64,000 bases of DNA from Lacisediminihabitans sp040549525 (GCF_040549525.1 NZ_JBEPTM010000002.1:248001-312000), one strand, 5' to 3'. Positions 16,971-29,786 are shown, numbered from the stretch's first letter. Numbers and translations: made by a program. The notes: generated by a model from the letters alone, not told the origin.

Positions 16971-18641
16971 TTAGGCGACCACGCGCAGAATCTCTTCGAT
17001 CGAGGTGAGACCCATCTGGGCCTTCGACCAGCCATCCTGCCGAAGCGTGAGCATGCCCTCGGCCATCGCGACGCTCTTGATCTCAGCGCTGGAGGCACGA
17101 CGCACGGCCATGCGCTCGATTTCCTCGCTGACCGCCATGATCTCGTGGATCGCGATGCGTCCGCGGTAGCCGGTGTTCGAGCAGACCGAGCATCCGATCG
17201 GCTGGTGGAGTGTCGGAACCGGCTGTTCGGGATCGATGTAGAAACCGAAGGCGGCCATCTCGGTGGCGACCGGCGTGTAAGGCTCCTTGCAGCGATCGCA
17301 GAGACGCCTCGCGAGTCGCTGGGCCACCACGGAATCGAGTGCGGAACCGACGAGGAACGGCTCGATCTCCATCTCGATGAGACGGGTGATCGCACTTGGC
17401 GCGTCGTTGGTGTGAAGGGTCGACAGCACGAGGTGGCCGGTGAGCGAGGCTTCGATGGCGATCTGCGCGGTCTCGTGGTCGCGGATCTCACCGAGCAGCA
17501 CGACATCCGGGTCGGATCGCAGGATCGACCGGAGGGCGCTGGCGAAAGTCAGACCCGCTTTCGGGTTCACCTGCACCTGGTTGATTCCCGCCATGCGGTA
17601 TTCCACCGGGTCTTCGACGGTGATCACGTTGATCTCGGGCTTCGCCACGGTGTTGAGAGTCGTATACAGGGTTGTCGACTTGCCGGATCCCGTCGGCCCG
17701 GTCACAAGGATCATGCCGTAGGGCTTCGTGTACGACTTCTTGTAGACGTCGAAGTTGCGCTTCAACAGCCCGAGGTCGTCGAGGCTCATGCTTGACCCCG
17801 AGTTGTCGAGGATTCGCATGACGACCTTCTCGCCCCACACCGTGGGGAGGGTCGCGACGCGCAGGTCGATCTTTCTCCCGGCGTGGATGACGGAGAGGCG
17901 GCCATCCTGAGGTTTGCGTCGCTCGGCTATGTCGATATCGCTCATGATCTTGAGGCGGGAGATCACGCCGTTCTGGATCTGCTTGGGCGCGCGTTGCATC
18001 TCGTGCAGCACGCCGTCGATGCGGTACCGCACGCGCATCTCGTGTTCTGCCGGCTCGATGTGGATGTCCGAGGCGCGGTCCTGGATGGCCTGGCTGATGA
18101 GCAGGTTGACGAACCGCACGATCGGCGCGTCGTCTTCGAAGGATTCGCTTCCCACCGGCACCATGTCGGCGGAGGGCTTGACCTCCTCCTCGAGCGCGGT
18201 GGTGAGGTCGCTGAGCTCTCCGTCGGCGCGAAGAAGGCGATTCATGGCGTTGCGGAGATCGCCGCGTTCGGCGACGACCGCGTTCACCCGCATCCGTGTT
18301 GCTGCTCGGATGTCGTCGAGGGCGAAGACGTCGCCGGGGTTCGCCATTGCCACGGTGATCGTGTCTCCGGCAACCGACAGCGGCAGCAGATCGTGGCGAC
18401 GGCAGAGGGTGGCGGAGACGAGCGAGACCGCGGTGCGGTCGATGGGGAAGTCGACGAGTTCCACGAAGGGCAGCCCGGCTTGTGCGGCACGTGCTGACGC
18501 GACCTGGACGTCGGTGAGCACTCCCTTGTCGATCAGGTTGATGATCTGGAGTTCATCGGTGGCGGGGTCTCCACTGATGTCGTCGAGACTCTCGATCGGC
18601 ATGAGGCCACGGATGATCAGGATCTCAGCAACTGAAGACAT
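16971..18641 (-). CDS. pilB: Pilus extension ATPase PilB
   Basis: A 556-residue GspE/PilB ATPase. An N-terminal GspE_N domain (about 1-150, with TITVAMANPGDVFALDDI) is followed by the catalytic domain with Walker A GPTGSGKSTT (about 314), Walker B DPDVVLLGEIRDHETAQ, and a tetracysteine zinc site (CDRC near 450, CSVC near 484). The ATG at 18641 follows AGAAAGGGCGCGGGA; a longer upstream frame has no binding site and crosses the promoter region. It is the first gene of the pilus operon. Confidence 0.95.
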   Translation of the reverse strand: MSSVAEILIIRGLMPIESLDDISGDPATDELQIINLIDKGVLTDVQVASARAAQAGLPFVELVDFPIDRTAVSLVSATLCRRHDLLPLSVAGDTITVAMANPGDVFALDDIRAATRMRVNAVVAERGDLRNAMNRLLRADGELSDLTTALEEEVKPSADMVPVGSESFEDDAPIVRFVNLLISQAIQDRASDIHIEPAEHEMRVRYRIDGVLHEMQRAPKQIQNGVISRLKIMSDIDIAERRKPQDGRLSVIHAGRKIDLRVATLPTVWGEKVVMRILDNSGSSMSLDDLGLLKRNFDVYKKSYTKPYGMILVTGPTGSGKSTTLYTTLNTVAKPEINVITVEDPVEYRMAGINQVQVNPKAGLTFASALRSILRSDPDVVLLGEIRDHETAQIAIEASLTGHLVLSTLHTNDAPSAITRLIEMEIEPFLVGSALDSVVAQRLARRLCDRCKEPYTPVATEMAAFGFYIDPEQPVPTLHQPIGCSVCSNTGYRGRIAIHEIMAVSEEIERMAVRRASSAEIKSVAMAEGMLTLRQDGWSKAQMGLTSIEEILRVVA

Positions 18642-18743
18642 TCCCGCGCCCTTTCTGTTCTCGTTGACCGGGAAGGCGCAAACGAAAGTAGGACGATCCC
18701 CCCGGAAATTCCACGCTATAGGCGCGGCGGGAGCAAACACAGT

Positions 18744-18802
18744 CCCGCGATAGGGGGGCACGGCGTGGTTGACCGCGAACGCCCCCTCTCCGTAGTAGGG
18801 CG
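18744..18802 (-). promoter_or_regulatory. Two similar GC-rich motifs in the pilB upstream region
   Basis: The 318-base gap between pilB and the rpoC terminator holds two related elements, read on the minus strand as CCCCCTATCGCGGG (18744-18757) and CGCCCTACTACGG (18790-18802), centred about 43 bases apart (roughly four helical turns). They resemble the CCCCGTACTGGGGG palindrome before pilin copy 1. Possible -10 boxes nearer the gene are TATAGC and TACTTT. An operator role is inferred. Confidence 0.35.
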
Positions 18803-18911
18803 TGTCCGGCCGCGCCGCACGGTCGAGATGCCACTAACTGCTCTCACGCCCGCCGGGGAGGACACATTGTGGCGTCTCGAGGGGGATGGGGGGAGAGCGG
18901 GGAGCTGGAAC

Positions 18912-18949
18912 GACGGATGGCCCCTCACCGTGGTGAGGGGCCATCCGTC
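18912..18949 (-). terminator. rpoC terminator hairpin
   Basis: GACGGATGGCCCCTCACC pairs perfectly over 18 bases with its complement around a two-base centre, ten bases past the rpoC stop. Only a weak U-tract (GTT) follows on the minus strand. The position and strength still mark it as the end of the rpoBC transcript. Confidence 0.8.
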
Positions 18950-18959
18950 TAGCAGGTGC

Positions 18960-21900
18960 TTAGTTGTAGGTACCCGGCGTGTAGTCGTCCGACGAGAAGC
19001 TGTCGAAGTCGACGAACGAGAGGTCCGCCTCCGAGAACACCGAGTCATCAGTGAAGATGCGGTTCGGGTAGCGCTCGGCCTTCGCCTCTTCCGTCGCCTC
19101 GACGGAGACGTTGCGGTACTTCGGCAGGCCGGTTCCGGCAGGAATCAGCTTTCCGATGATCACGTTCTCCTTCAGGCCCATCAGCGGGTCGGACTTGCCC
19201 TCCATGGCGGCCTGCGTGAGAACACGCGTGGTCTCCTGGAACGACGCGGCCGACAGCCACGACTCGGTCGCGAGGGATGCCTTGGTGATACCCATGACCT
19301 CCTGGCGAGCGGATGCGGTCTTCTTGCCCTCGGTGAGCGCGGAGCGGTTGAGCTCGTTGTACTTGAGGCGGTCGACGAGTTCACCCGGAAGCAGCCCGGT
19401 GTCACCGTGGTCGACGACAGTCACCTTGCGGAGCATCTGGCGAACGATGACCTCGATGTGCTTGTCGTGGATCGGCACACCCTGCGAGCGGTAGACGCCC
19501 TGAACACCGCTGACGAGGTGGATCTGAACGGCACGGACACCGCGGACTCGAAGGACTTCCTTCGGGTCGATGGCGCCGACGTGCAGCTGCTGTCCGAGCT
19601 CGACGTGCTGTCCGTCCTCTACGAGGAGGGTCGCGCGCTTGAGCACCGGGTAGGCGATCGGCTCGTCACCGTTGTCGGGGGTCAGGATCAGCTTGCGGCT
19701 GCGGTCCGTGTCCTCGATCGTGATGCGACCGGCGGCCTCGGCGATCGGGGACGCACCCTTGGGGGTGCGGGCCTCGAACAGCTCGGTGACGCGCGGCAGA
19801 CCCTGGGTGATGTCATCCGCGGATGCCACACCACCGGTGTGGAAGGTACGCATCGTGAGCTGCGTTCCGGGCTCACCGATCGACTGGGCCGCGATGATGC
19901 CGACGGCCTCTCCGATGTCGACGAGCTTTCCGGTGGCGAGCGAACGGCCGTAGCAGGTCGCACACACACCGACAGCGGACTCACACGTGAGCACCGAACG
20001 CACCTTGATGTTGTGAACACCGGCGGCGAGCAGGGTGTCGAGCAGCACGTCTCCGACGTCAGCACCGGCCTGGGCGATGACTTCGCCCTTGTCGTTGACG
20101 GCGTCAGCGGCGAGGCTGCGAGCGTAGACCGAGTTCTCGACGTTGACGTCCAGCGACCAGTTGCCTGCGGCATCCTGAACGGCGATCGGCATGTCGAGGC
20201 CCTTGGTGGTGCCACAGTCGTCCTCGCGGATGATGACATCCTGCGACACGTCGACGAGTCGACGCGTCAGGTACCCGGAGTCTGCGGTGCGAAGCGCCGT
20301 GTCGGCCAGTCCCTTGCGAGCACCGTGAGTCGCGATGAAGTACTCGGCGACCGAGAGTCCTTCGCGGTAGCTCGAGATGATCGGGCGGGGGATGATCTCA
20401 CCCTTCGGGTTCGACACGAGTCCACGCATACCGGCGATCTGGCGAACCTGCATCCAGTTACCACGGGCACCGGAAGTGACCATGCGGTTGATGGTGTTGT
20501 CGGCCGGCATGTTGTCTTCCATCGCCTTGGCGACTTCGGCCGTTGCCTTGTTCCAGATCTCGATGAGCTCCTGACGACGCTCGGCGTCGGTCGTGAGGCC
20601 CTTCTCGAACTGGGTCTGAACCTTCGTGGCCTGCTTCTCGTAGCCCTCGATGATCTGACGCTTGTTCGGCGGGGTGAGCACGTCGCTGAGCGCTACGGTC
20701 ACACCGCTTCGGGATGCCCAGTGGAATCCGGCGTCCTTGATGCGGTCGAGTGCTGCGGCGACCTCCACCTTGGGGTACCGCTCGGCGAGATCGTTGACGA
20801 TCGCGGAGAGCTGGCCCTTGTCGGCGACGGCCTCGACGTAGGGGTAGTCCGCCGGAAGGGTCTCGTTGAAGATGGCCCGACCGAGGCTCGTGTTCACGAG
20901 CACCGGCTTGCCCGCTTCGAAGCCGTCCGGCTCCTGGCCTTCGGCGAAGACGACATCCGACAGGCGGATGCGCACCTTCGCGTTCAGGTCGACCGAGTGC
21001 TGGTCGTGAGCGAGGATCGCCTCGGCGATCGAGGAGAACGCGCGGCCTTCGCCGACGACGCCTTCCTTGAGCGTGGTGAGGTGGTGCAGACCGATGATCA
21101 TGTCCTGCGTCGGCAGCGTGACCGGGCGGCCGTCGGAGGGCTTCAGGATGTTGTTCGACGCGAGCATCAGGATGCGCGCCTCGGCCTGGGCCTCGACCGA
21201 CAGCGGAAGGTGCACAGCCATCTGGTCACCGTCGAAGTCGGCGTTGAATGCCGCACAGACGAGGGGGTGAAGCTGGATGGCCTTGCCCTCGACGAGCTGA
21301 GGCTCGAACGCCTGGATACCCAGGCGGTGAAGGGTGGGTGCACGGTTCAGCAGCACGGGGCGCTCGCGGATGATCTCCTCGAGCACGTCCCACACCTGCG
21401 GACGCGAACGCTCGACCATGCGCTTGGCGCTCTTGATGTTCTGAGCGTGGCTGAGGTCGATGAGGCGCTTGATCACGAACGGCTTGAACAGCTCGAGTGC
21501 CATCTGCTTGGGCAGACCACACTGGTGGAGCTTGAGCTGTGGTCCGACGATGATGACCGAACGACCGGAGTAGTCGACGCGCTTTCCGAGCAGGTTCTGG
21601 CGGAAACGACCCTGCTTTCCCTTGAGCATGTCGCTCAGGGACTTCAGCGCTCGGTTGCCGGTACCGGTGACGGGGCGACCGCGGCGACCGTTGTCGAACA
21701 GTGCGTCGACGGCCTCCTGCAGCATCCGCTTCTCGTTGTTCACGATGATCTCGGGGGCACCGAGGTCGAGCAGGCGACGCAGGCGGTTGTTGCGGTTGAT
21801 CACACGACGATAGAGGTCGTTGAGGTCGGAGGTCGCGAAACGTCCACCGTCGAGCTGCACCATCGGGCGCAGCTCCGGCGGGATGACCGGCACGACTTCG

Positions 21901-22841
21901 AGCACCATGGCGGCCGGCGAGTTGCCGGTCTGGAGGAAGGAGTTGACGACGCGCAGTCGCTTGATCGCGCGGATCTTCTTCTGGCCCTTGCCGTTGGCGA
22001 TCTGGTCGTGCAGGTCGTCGCTCTCGGTCGCGAGGTCGAAGGCCTGGAGACGCTTCTGGATGGCCTCGGCGCCCATGTAGGCCTCGAAGTACACCCCGAA
22101 ACGGTCCTGAAGGTCGTGGAAGACCGCGTCCTCCGGCTTGAGGTCGCCGACCTTGAGGCTGCGGAAGTCATCCCACACGCGCTCGAGCTGGGCGATCTGC
22201 TCGTCGAAGGACTTGCGGGCCTGGCCCATCTCCTTCTCGGCGACGTCCTTGGTGCGACGCTTCTGGTCGGCCTTCGCACCCTCTTCTTCAAGGGCGGCGA
22301 GGTCGGTCTCGAGGCGCTGCAGGCGGTCGGCGATGCGGGCATCGCGCTGGCTCTCCAGCTCCTTGATCTCGAGGCGGATCTCGTTCTCGAGTCCGGGCAT
22401 GTCGTCGTGACGGCCCTCCTCGTCGACGGAGATGACCATGTAGGCAGCGAAGTAGATGACCTTCTCGAGGTCCTTCGGAGCCATGTCGAGCAGGTAGCCC
22501 AAGCGCGACGGAACGCCCTTGAAGTACCAGATGTGGGTGACCGGGGCGGCGAGCTCGATGTGGCCCATGCGCTCACGGCGCACCGACGACTTCGTGACCT
22601 CTACGCCACAGCGCTCACAGACGATTCCTTTGAAGCGCACGCGCTTGTACTTGCCGCACGAGCACTCCCAGTCACGGCTCGGTCCGAAGATCTGCTCTCC
22701 GAAGAGGCCGTCCTTCTCTGGCTTGAGCGTGCGGTAGTTGATCGTTTCGGGCTTCTTGACTTCACCGTGCGACCAGCGACGGATGTCGTCAGCGGTTGCG
22801 AGGCCGATACGAAGCTCATCGAACGTTGTTACGTCGAGCAA
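18960..22841 (-). CDS. rpoC: RNA polymerase beta' subunit
   Basis: A 1293-residue RpoC. It has the N-terminal zinc site (CSCGKYKRVRFKGIVCERCG), the catalytic NADFDGDQMAVHLPLS with the three magnesium-binding aspartates, and the second zinc site CESAVGVCATCYG. The start is TTG at 22841 (LLDVTTFDELRIGLATADD), with AGGAG five bases upstream. This matches the usual actinobacterial N-terminus, whereas an upstream in-frame start would add 18 residues lying over the binding site. It follows rpoB after 69 bases. Confidence 0.98.
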   Translation of the reverse strand: MLDVTTFDELRIGLATADDIRRWSHGEVKKPETINYRTLKPEKDGLFGEQIFGPSRDWECSCGKYKRVRFKGIVCERCGVEVTKSSVRRERMGHIELAAPVTHIWYFKGVPSRLGYLLDMAPKDLEKVIYFAAYMVISVDEEGRHDDMPGLENEIRLEIKELESQRDARIADRLQRLETDLAALEEEGAKADQKRRTKDVAEKEMGQARKSFDEQIAQLERVWDDFRSLKVGDLKPEDAVFHDLQDRFGVYFEAYMGAEAIQKRLQAFDLATESDDLHDQIANGKGQKKIRAIKRLRVVNSFLQTGNSPAAMVLEVVPVIPPELRPMVQLDGGRFATSDLNDLYRRVINRNNRLRRLLDLGAPEIIVNNEKRMLQEAVDALFDNGRRGRPVTGTGNRALKSLSDMLKGKQGRFRQNLLGKRVDYSGRSVIIVGPQLKLHQCGLPKQMALELFKPFVIKRLIDLSHAQNIKSAKRMVERSRPQVWDVLEEIIRERPVLLNRAPTLHRLGIQAFEPQLVEGKAIQLHPLVCAAFNADFDGDQMAVHLPLSVEAQAEARILMLASNNILKPSDGRPVTLPTQDMIIGLHHLTTLKEGVVGEGRAFSSIAEAILAHDQHSVDLNAKVRIRLSDVVFAEGQEPDGFEAGKPVLVNTSLGRAIFNETLPADYPYVEAVADKGQLSAIVNDLAERYPKVEVAAALDRIKDAGFHWASRSGVTVALSDVLTPPNKRQIIEGYEKQATKVQTQFEKGLTTDAERRQELIEIWNKATAEVAKAMEDNMPADNTINRMVTSGARGNWMQVRQIAGMRGLVSNPKGEIIPRPIISSYREGLSVAEYFIATHGARKGLADTALRTADSGYLTRRLVDVSQDVIIREDDCGTTKGLDMPIAVQDAAGNWSLDVNVENSVYARSLAADAVNDKGEVIAQAGADVGDVLLDTLLAAGVHNIKVRSVLTCESAVGVCATCYGRSLATGKLVDIGEAVGIIAAQSIGEPGTQLTMRTFHTGGVASADDITQGLPRVTELFEARTPKGASPIAEAAGRITIEDTDRSRKLILTPDNGDEPIAYPVLKRATLLVEDGQHVELGQQLHVGAIDPKEVLRVRGVRAVQIHLVSGVQGVYRSQGVPIHDKHIEVIVRQMLRKVTVVDHGDTGLLPGELVDRLKYNELNRSALTEGKKTASARQEVMGITKASLATESWLSAASFQETTRVLTQAAMEGKSDPLMGLKENVIIGKLIPAGTGLPKYRNVSVEATEEAKAERYPNRIFTDDSVFSEADLSFVDFDSFSSDDYTPGTYN

Positions 22842-22910
22842 TTTTTCTCCTACTTTAGAAAAACTTTGAAAATGGGTGTCGGGGTTCGAGACCAAAGAGC
22901 CTTAGCGGGC

Positions 22911-26420
<3,510 letters not shown>

Positions 26421-26573
26421 GGAAATAACCTCCGGTGGGCGGTATTACGCGCCCCATTGCCTAATTTGGGAGTTCAGTCGGTGATGAGTGGCGCTCCAGG
26501 GGTGTGCTCGAAAGTGAACGAGCGCAGCCGACCGCAATATGAAGGCAGAGATTTCCTGGGAGCGCAAAGAACC

Positions 26574-26603
26574 ACTATAGGCCGGAATTGGTCACAAGTG
26601 CAA
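26574..26603 (-). promoter_or_regulatory. Predicted rpoBC promoter
   Basis: On the minus strand TTGCAC (26598-26603), an 18-base spacer and TATAGT (26574-26579) give a good sigma-70-like promoter. The predicted transcript start is near 26567, leaving an untranslated leader of about 147 bases before the TTG start of rpoB. Confidence 0.6.
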
Positions 26604-26611
26604 GTCGATTC

Positions 26612-26640
26612 TTGACCAATTTCACAAAAGCGAGTATAAA
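26612..26640 (+). promoter_or_regulatory. Near-consensus promoter pointing away from rpoB with no sense gene
   Basis: TTGACC, a 17-base spacer and TATAAA stand back to back with the rpoB promoter. Transcription would run antisense into the truncated-haemoglobin gene, as no plus-strand gene starts before 27242. The rest of the 313-base gap (26421-26733) shows no further gene. Confidence 0.45.
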
Positions 26641-26733
26641 CACCGCATTCTGTCGAATCGGGGGGCTCGGACGGCGGATCTGACGGCCAACGGAAGGCTG
26701 CGGGAAGGCCGGTGGCGGGCTCGCCCCGCGAAC

Positions 26734-27093
26734 TCAGCTCTCGACGTCGACGATCACCGGCCGCAACTGCGAAAGCCGGGCATTCACCCGGCGGATGTTC
26801 TCCGGAGCGGCGCCAACTTCCTCGAGCGACTCCCCCAGCCTGAGGACCAGGCGGTCGAAGGCCTCGCCGGTGACCCGGAGACCCGCGTGGGCATGACGCA
26901 TGCTCCTGCCCTCATAGCGCTCCGGGCCGTCGAGCGCGACGGTGAGGTAGGCGTGCAGGTGGAACTGGAGTCGGTGACTGTCAATGACAGAGAACCAGGG
27001 CGACAGGAGTTCGTCGGCGCTGACCCGCTGCCAGTAGTCGGAGACGACCGCGGCGATAGCGGCGTCTCCGCCGATCTCGTCGTACAGCTTCAT
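26734..27093 (-). CDS. glbN: Group I truncated haemoglobin
   Basis: A 119-residue 2-on-2 haem protein. The start MKLYDEIGGDAAI is typical of group I (GlbN). His69 in RHAHAGLRVT aligns with the proximal haem ligand, and the CD1 phenylalanine is Phe34 (SPWF). By eye, the B10 position, usually Tyr in VDDFY, aligns with Trp21 in VSDYW, which would alter the distal pocket that normally stabilises bound oxygen. Group I members commonly scavenge NO or bind oxygen. The ATG at 27093, preceded by CGGGGAATTCC, is chosen over an upstream start 21 codons away. Confidence 0.88.
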   Translation of the reverse strand: MKLYDEIGGDAAIAAVVSDYWQRVSADELLSPWFSVIDSHRLQFHLHAYLTVALDGPERYEGRSMRHAHAGLRVTGEAFDRLVLRLGESLEEVGAAPENIRRVNARLSQLRPVIVDVES

Positions 27094-27241
27094 GGAATTC
27101 CCCGGATCGATTCGATTACGAGAGTCATTCTCATACAAAAGTGAAGATCTCGACAATTCCCCCTAACAAGGGCTCCCCCAACAAGGGCTCCCCGAACGAG
27201 GTACCCTCCCGGCGACGCAGCGAGTGTGGCAGGGTCGTGGG

Positions 27242-28105
27242 GTGACCGAACATCCCTCCGCGATCCTCAAACTCAGCGGCTATCGTGCGGTGATCGAGCC
27301 CGATCGCTGGGTTCCGGGCAGCTTCACCCTCATCGTCGATGGAACCCCGCAGTCGCACGTGAACCTCGAGGATCCGAGCCAGCTGTTCTTCGAATACATC
27401 CAGCGCATCGGGCATGTGATCGACCAGCTGGGGATGCCGGGCGAACCGCTCACCGCCCTGCACCTGGGTGCCGGGGCGTTCACCCTTCCGCGCTACATCG
27501 AGGCGACCCGCCCGGGATCCCGCCAGCAGGTCGTGGAGATCGAGACCGACCTCGTCGACCTCGTTCGCGCCCACCTGCCCTTGCCGCGCACCGCGTCCAT
27601 CCGGGTGCGGCACGGTGACGCGAGGGAGGTGCTCGGCAAACTCCCGGGCGGACTCCGCGGCGAGGTCGACCTGCTGGTCGTGGATGTCTTCAGCGGCGCC
27701 CGCACGCCGGCCCATGTGACGAGTCTCGAGTTCTACCGGGAGGCGGTTGCGCTGCTGAAGCCCGATGGCGTGATCGTGGCGAACGTCGCCGACGGCCCCG
27801 GACTCGCCTTCGCCCGCGGCCAGGCCGCCACCATGCTCGCCGCCACCGGACACGTCGCCGCCCTCGCCGAAACCCAGATCCTCAAGGGGCGCCGCTTCGG
27901 CAACGTGGTGATGGTTGGCTCGCGCGAACCACTGCCCATGGACTGGATGCCGCGACTCCTGGCCGGCGGACCGCATCCCTCCAAGGTGGTGGAGGGGGCC
28001 GAGCTGCGCAACTGGATCGCGGGAGCCTCGATCGTCACCGACGACACTGCGGTGCAATCGCCTCCCCCGGCCAAGAACATCTTCCAGGTGGGCAACCGCG
28101 ACTGA
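27242..28105 (+). CDS. Spermidine-synthase-like class I SAM-dependent enzyme
   Basis: A 287-residue protein of the polyamine aminopropyltransferase/methyltransferase fold. It has the glycine-rich nucleotide-binding segment ALHLGAGAFTLPRYI, acidic strand-2 end VVEIETDLVDL, HGDAREVL, and the DLLVVDVFSG strand-4 motif. Length and motifs fit the stand-alone actinobacterial fused-MFS/spermidine synthase relatives. The true substrate is uncertain because such proteins often do not make spermidine. The start is taken as GTG at 27242 (VTEHPSAILKLSG). Confidence 0.8.
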   Translation: MTEHPSAILKLSGYRAVIEPDRWVPGSFTLIVDGTPQSHVNLEDPSQLFFEYIQRIGHVIDQLGMPGEPLTALHLGAGAFTLPRYIEATRPGSRQQVVEIETDLVDLVRAHLPLPRTASIRVRHGDAREVLGKLPGGLRGEVDLLVVDVFSGARTPAHVTSLEFYREAVALLKPDGVIVANVADGPGLAFARGQAATMLAATGHVAALAETQILKGRRFGNVVMVGSREPLPMDWMPRLLAGGPHPSKVVEGAELRNWIAGASIVTDDTAVQSPPPAKNIFQVGNRD

Positions 28106-28141
28106 CGTGAGATTGCCAGCGAATCGGTTCAGACTCGAGAG

Positions 28142-29263
28142 ATGATGCGCCAGACACTGCCTCTCGCTGTGGCTTCGCTCCTCGTGCTCGCGGGCTGCGC
28201 TGAAGTCTCGGAGCCGCGCGATGGTCCATCGACCGCCCCGGCGGCTTCCCCACCGGCCGGCAGCGTTCGCCCCGTCGGCGAGCCGAGGGTGCTGGCGACC
28301 GGGCTCGCATCACCGTGGTCGATCGTGCGCCTCGGGGACGCCGATTCCACCCTGATCAGCGAACGGGATTCCGGCACCGTGGTGGAACGGCTGCCATCGG
28401 GCAGACTCCGCGACGTCGGTGTCGTGCAGGGCGTCGTGCATGCCGGCGAAGGCGGCCTGCTCGGCCTCGCGGTGCCGCCCGCGTCGTCCGGTTCGGCACG
28501 CTGGCTCTACGCCTATCTCACGACGGCCACGGACAACCGCATCGTGCGGATGCCCCTGGCCGGGGAATCCGGCTCGTACCGCCTCGGCGATCCGACCCCG
28601 ATCCTCACCGGGCTCGCCAAGGCCGGCAACCATGACGGCGGTCGCATCGCCTTCGGACCGGATGGCATGCTCTACGCCACCGTCGGTGACGCCGGTCAAC
28701 CCAGCCGCGCCCAGGATCCGGCCTCCCTCAACGGAAAGATCCTGCGGATGACCCCCACCGGCGGCGTGCCCCGGGACAACCCGAGCAGCGCCTCCCTCGT
28801 CTATTCGCTCGGACACCGCAACCCCCAGGGCATCGCCTGGGACGCGGATGGGCAGCTCTGGGCCGCCGAGTTCGGCCAGAACACCTGGGACGAATTCAAC
28901 CGGATCGAACCGGGCGGCAACTACGGCTGGCCGGTCGTGGAGGGAATCGGGTCGAAGAGCGGATTCATCGATCCGCTCTACCAGTGGCCTACCGCCGATG
29001 CCAGCCCGAGCGGACTCGCCTTCGCGGGCGGAACCTTCTTTCTGGCGGCGCTGAGGGGGGAACGACTCTGGGCGATCAACCCGGGAAGCACCATCACCGC
29101 GCAGCCCTACTTCACCGGCGATCTCGGACGGTTGAGGGATGCCGTTGCCGGCCCGGACGGATCGCTCTGGGTGCTCACGAACAACACCGACGGGCGCGGA
29201 ACACCGGGCGAGGGCGACGACAAACTCGTGGAAGTGCGACTGGATGTCTCTCGCGCGGGTTAA
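28142..29263 (+). CDS. PQQ-dependent aldose/sorbosone dehydrogenase-like lipoprotein
   Basis: A 373-residue exported beta-propeller. A lipoprotein signal (LVLAGC, lipobox Cys near residue 19) is followed by a Pro/Ala linker and a glucose/sorbosone dehydrogenase domain with LASPWSIV, GEGGLLGLAVPP, HDGGRIAFGPDGMLYATVGDAG, HRNPQGIAWD and NYGWPVVEG, all characteristic of the soluble aldose sugar dehydrogenase family. It would oxidise sugars outside the membrane with PQQ as cofactor; the electron acceptor is unknown. The start codon lies six bases after CAGACT, so the transcript may be leaderless. The TPR-like gene follows after ten bases. Confidence 0.88.
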   Translation: MMRQTLPLAVASLLVLAGCAEVSEPRDGPSTAPAASPPAGSVRPVGEPRVLATGLASPWSIVRLGDADSTLISERDSGTVVERLPSGRLRDVGVVQGVVHAGEGGLLGLAVPPASSGSARWLYAYLTTATDNRIVRMPLAGESGSYRLGDPTPILTGLAKAGNHDGGRIAFGPDGMLYATVGDAGQPSRAQDPASLNGKILRMTPTGGVPRDNPSSASLVYSLGHRNPQGIAWDADGQLWAAEFGQNTWDEFNRIEPGGNYGWPVVEGIGSKSGFIDPLYQWPTADASPSGLAFAGGTFFLAALRGERLWAINPGSTITAQPYFTGDLGRLRDAVAGPDGSLWVLTNNTDGRGTPGEGDDKLVEVRLDVSRAG

Positions 29264-29273
29264 TCTCGAAGAG

Positions 29274-29786
29274 ATGATTACCGGCTACGACCCCGAGACC
29301 CTGCGAGAGCACGTCGACCGTGCCCTCGTCGAATCCCGACTCGCCGAACTCGGCAACGGGCGCAGCACTGCTGCGCTCGGGGAGAAGGCCGAGCTGCTGC
29401 GCCTGCTCGGCAGGCACGGCGAGGCACTCGTGGCCGCCGAACAGGCCTTTCGACTCGCCCACTTCAGCGGGGATCGCGAACAGCTCACCGCCGCCCGCCT
29501 GCGGCGAGCGCGCATCTTCCAGTACCAGGGTGAACTCGACCGGGCCCTTGCCGAGATGACGGCCGTGCGGGCCACGGCCGCCCTCGAAGAATGGGCGGCC
29601 CTCGAGGGCTCGGCCGCCTACTTCTCGGGGTCCGCCCTGTTCGACCTCGGGCGTTACACGGAATCCCGGGAGGCATTCGCGGCCGCCCTCGACATCCGCA
29701 CTGGATCGGAAGCACCCGTGTCCGAGGTCGAATCCGCCCGCTTCGCGCTGGAGGTCGCCACGCGACAGGCAGCGGCATTTGGCTGA
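29274..29786 (+). CDS. TPR-like helical repeat protein
   Basis: A 170-residue protein made of antiparallel helices with TPR-like periodicity (LLGRHGEALVAAEQAFRLA, LRRARIFQYQGELDRALAEM, ALFDLGRYTESREAFAAALD). These usually mediate protein contacts; no partner is evident. TAATCT lies seven bases before the ATG at 29274, and GAAGAG could serve as a weak binding site. The last eight bases overlap the SprT-like gene, implying a coupled pair. Confidence 0.75.
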   Translation: MITGYDPETLREHVDRALVESRLAELGNGRSTAALGEKAELLRLLGRHGEALVAAEQAFRLAHFSGDREQLTAARLRRARIFQYQGELDRALAEMTAVRATAALEEWAALEGSAAYFSGSALFDLGRYTESREAFAAALDIRTGSEAPVSEVESARFALEVATRQAAAFG

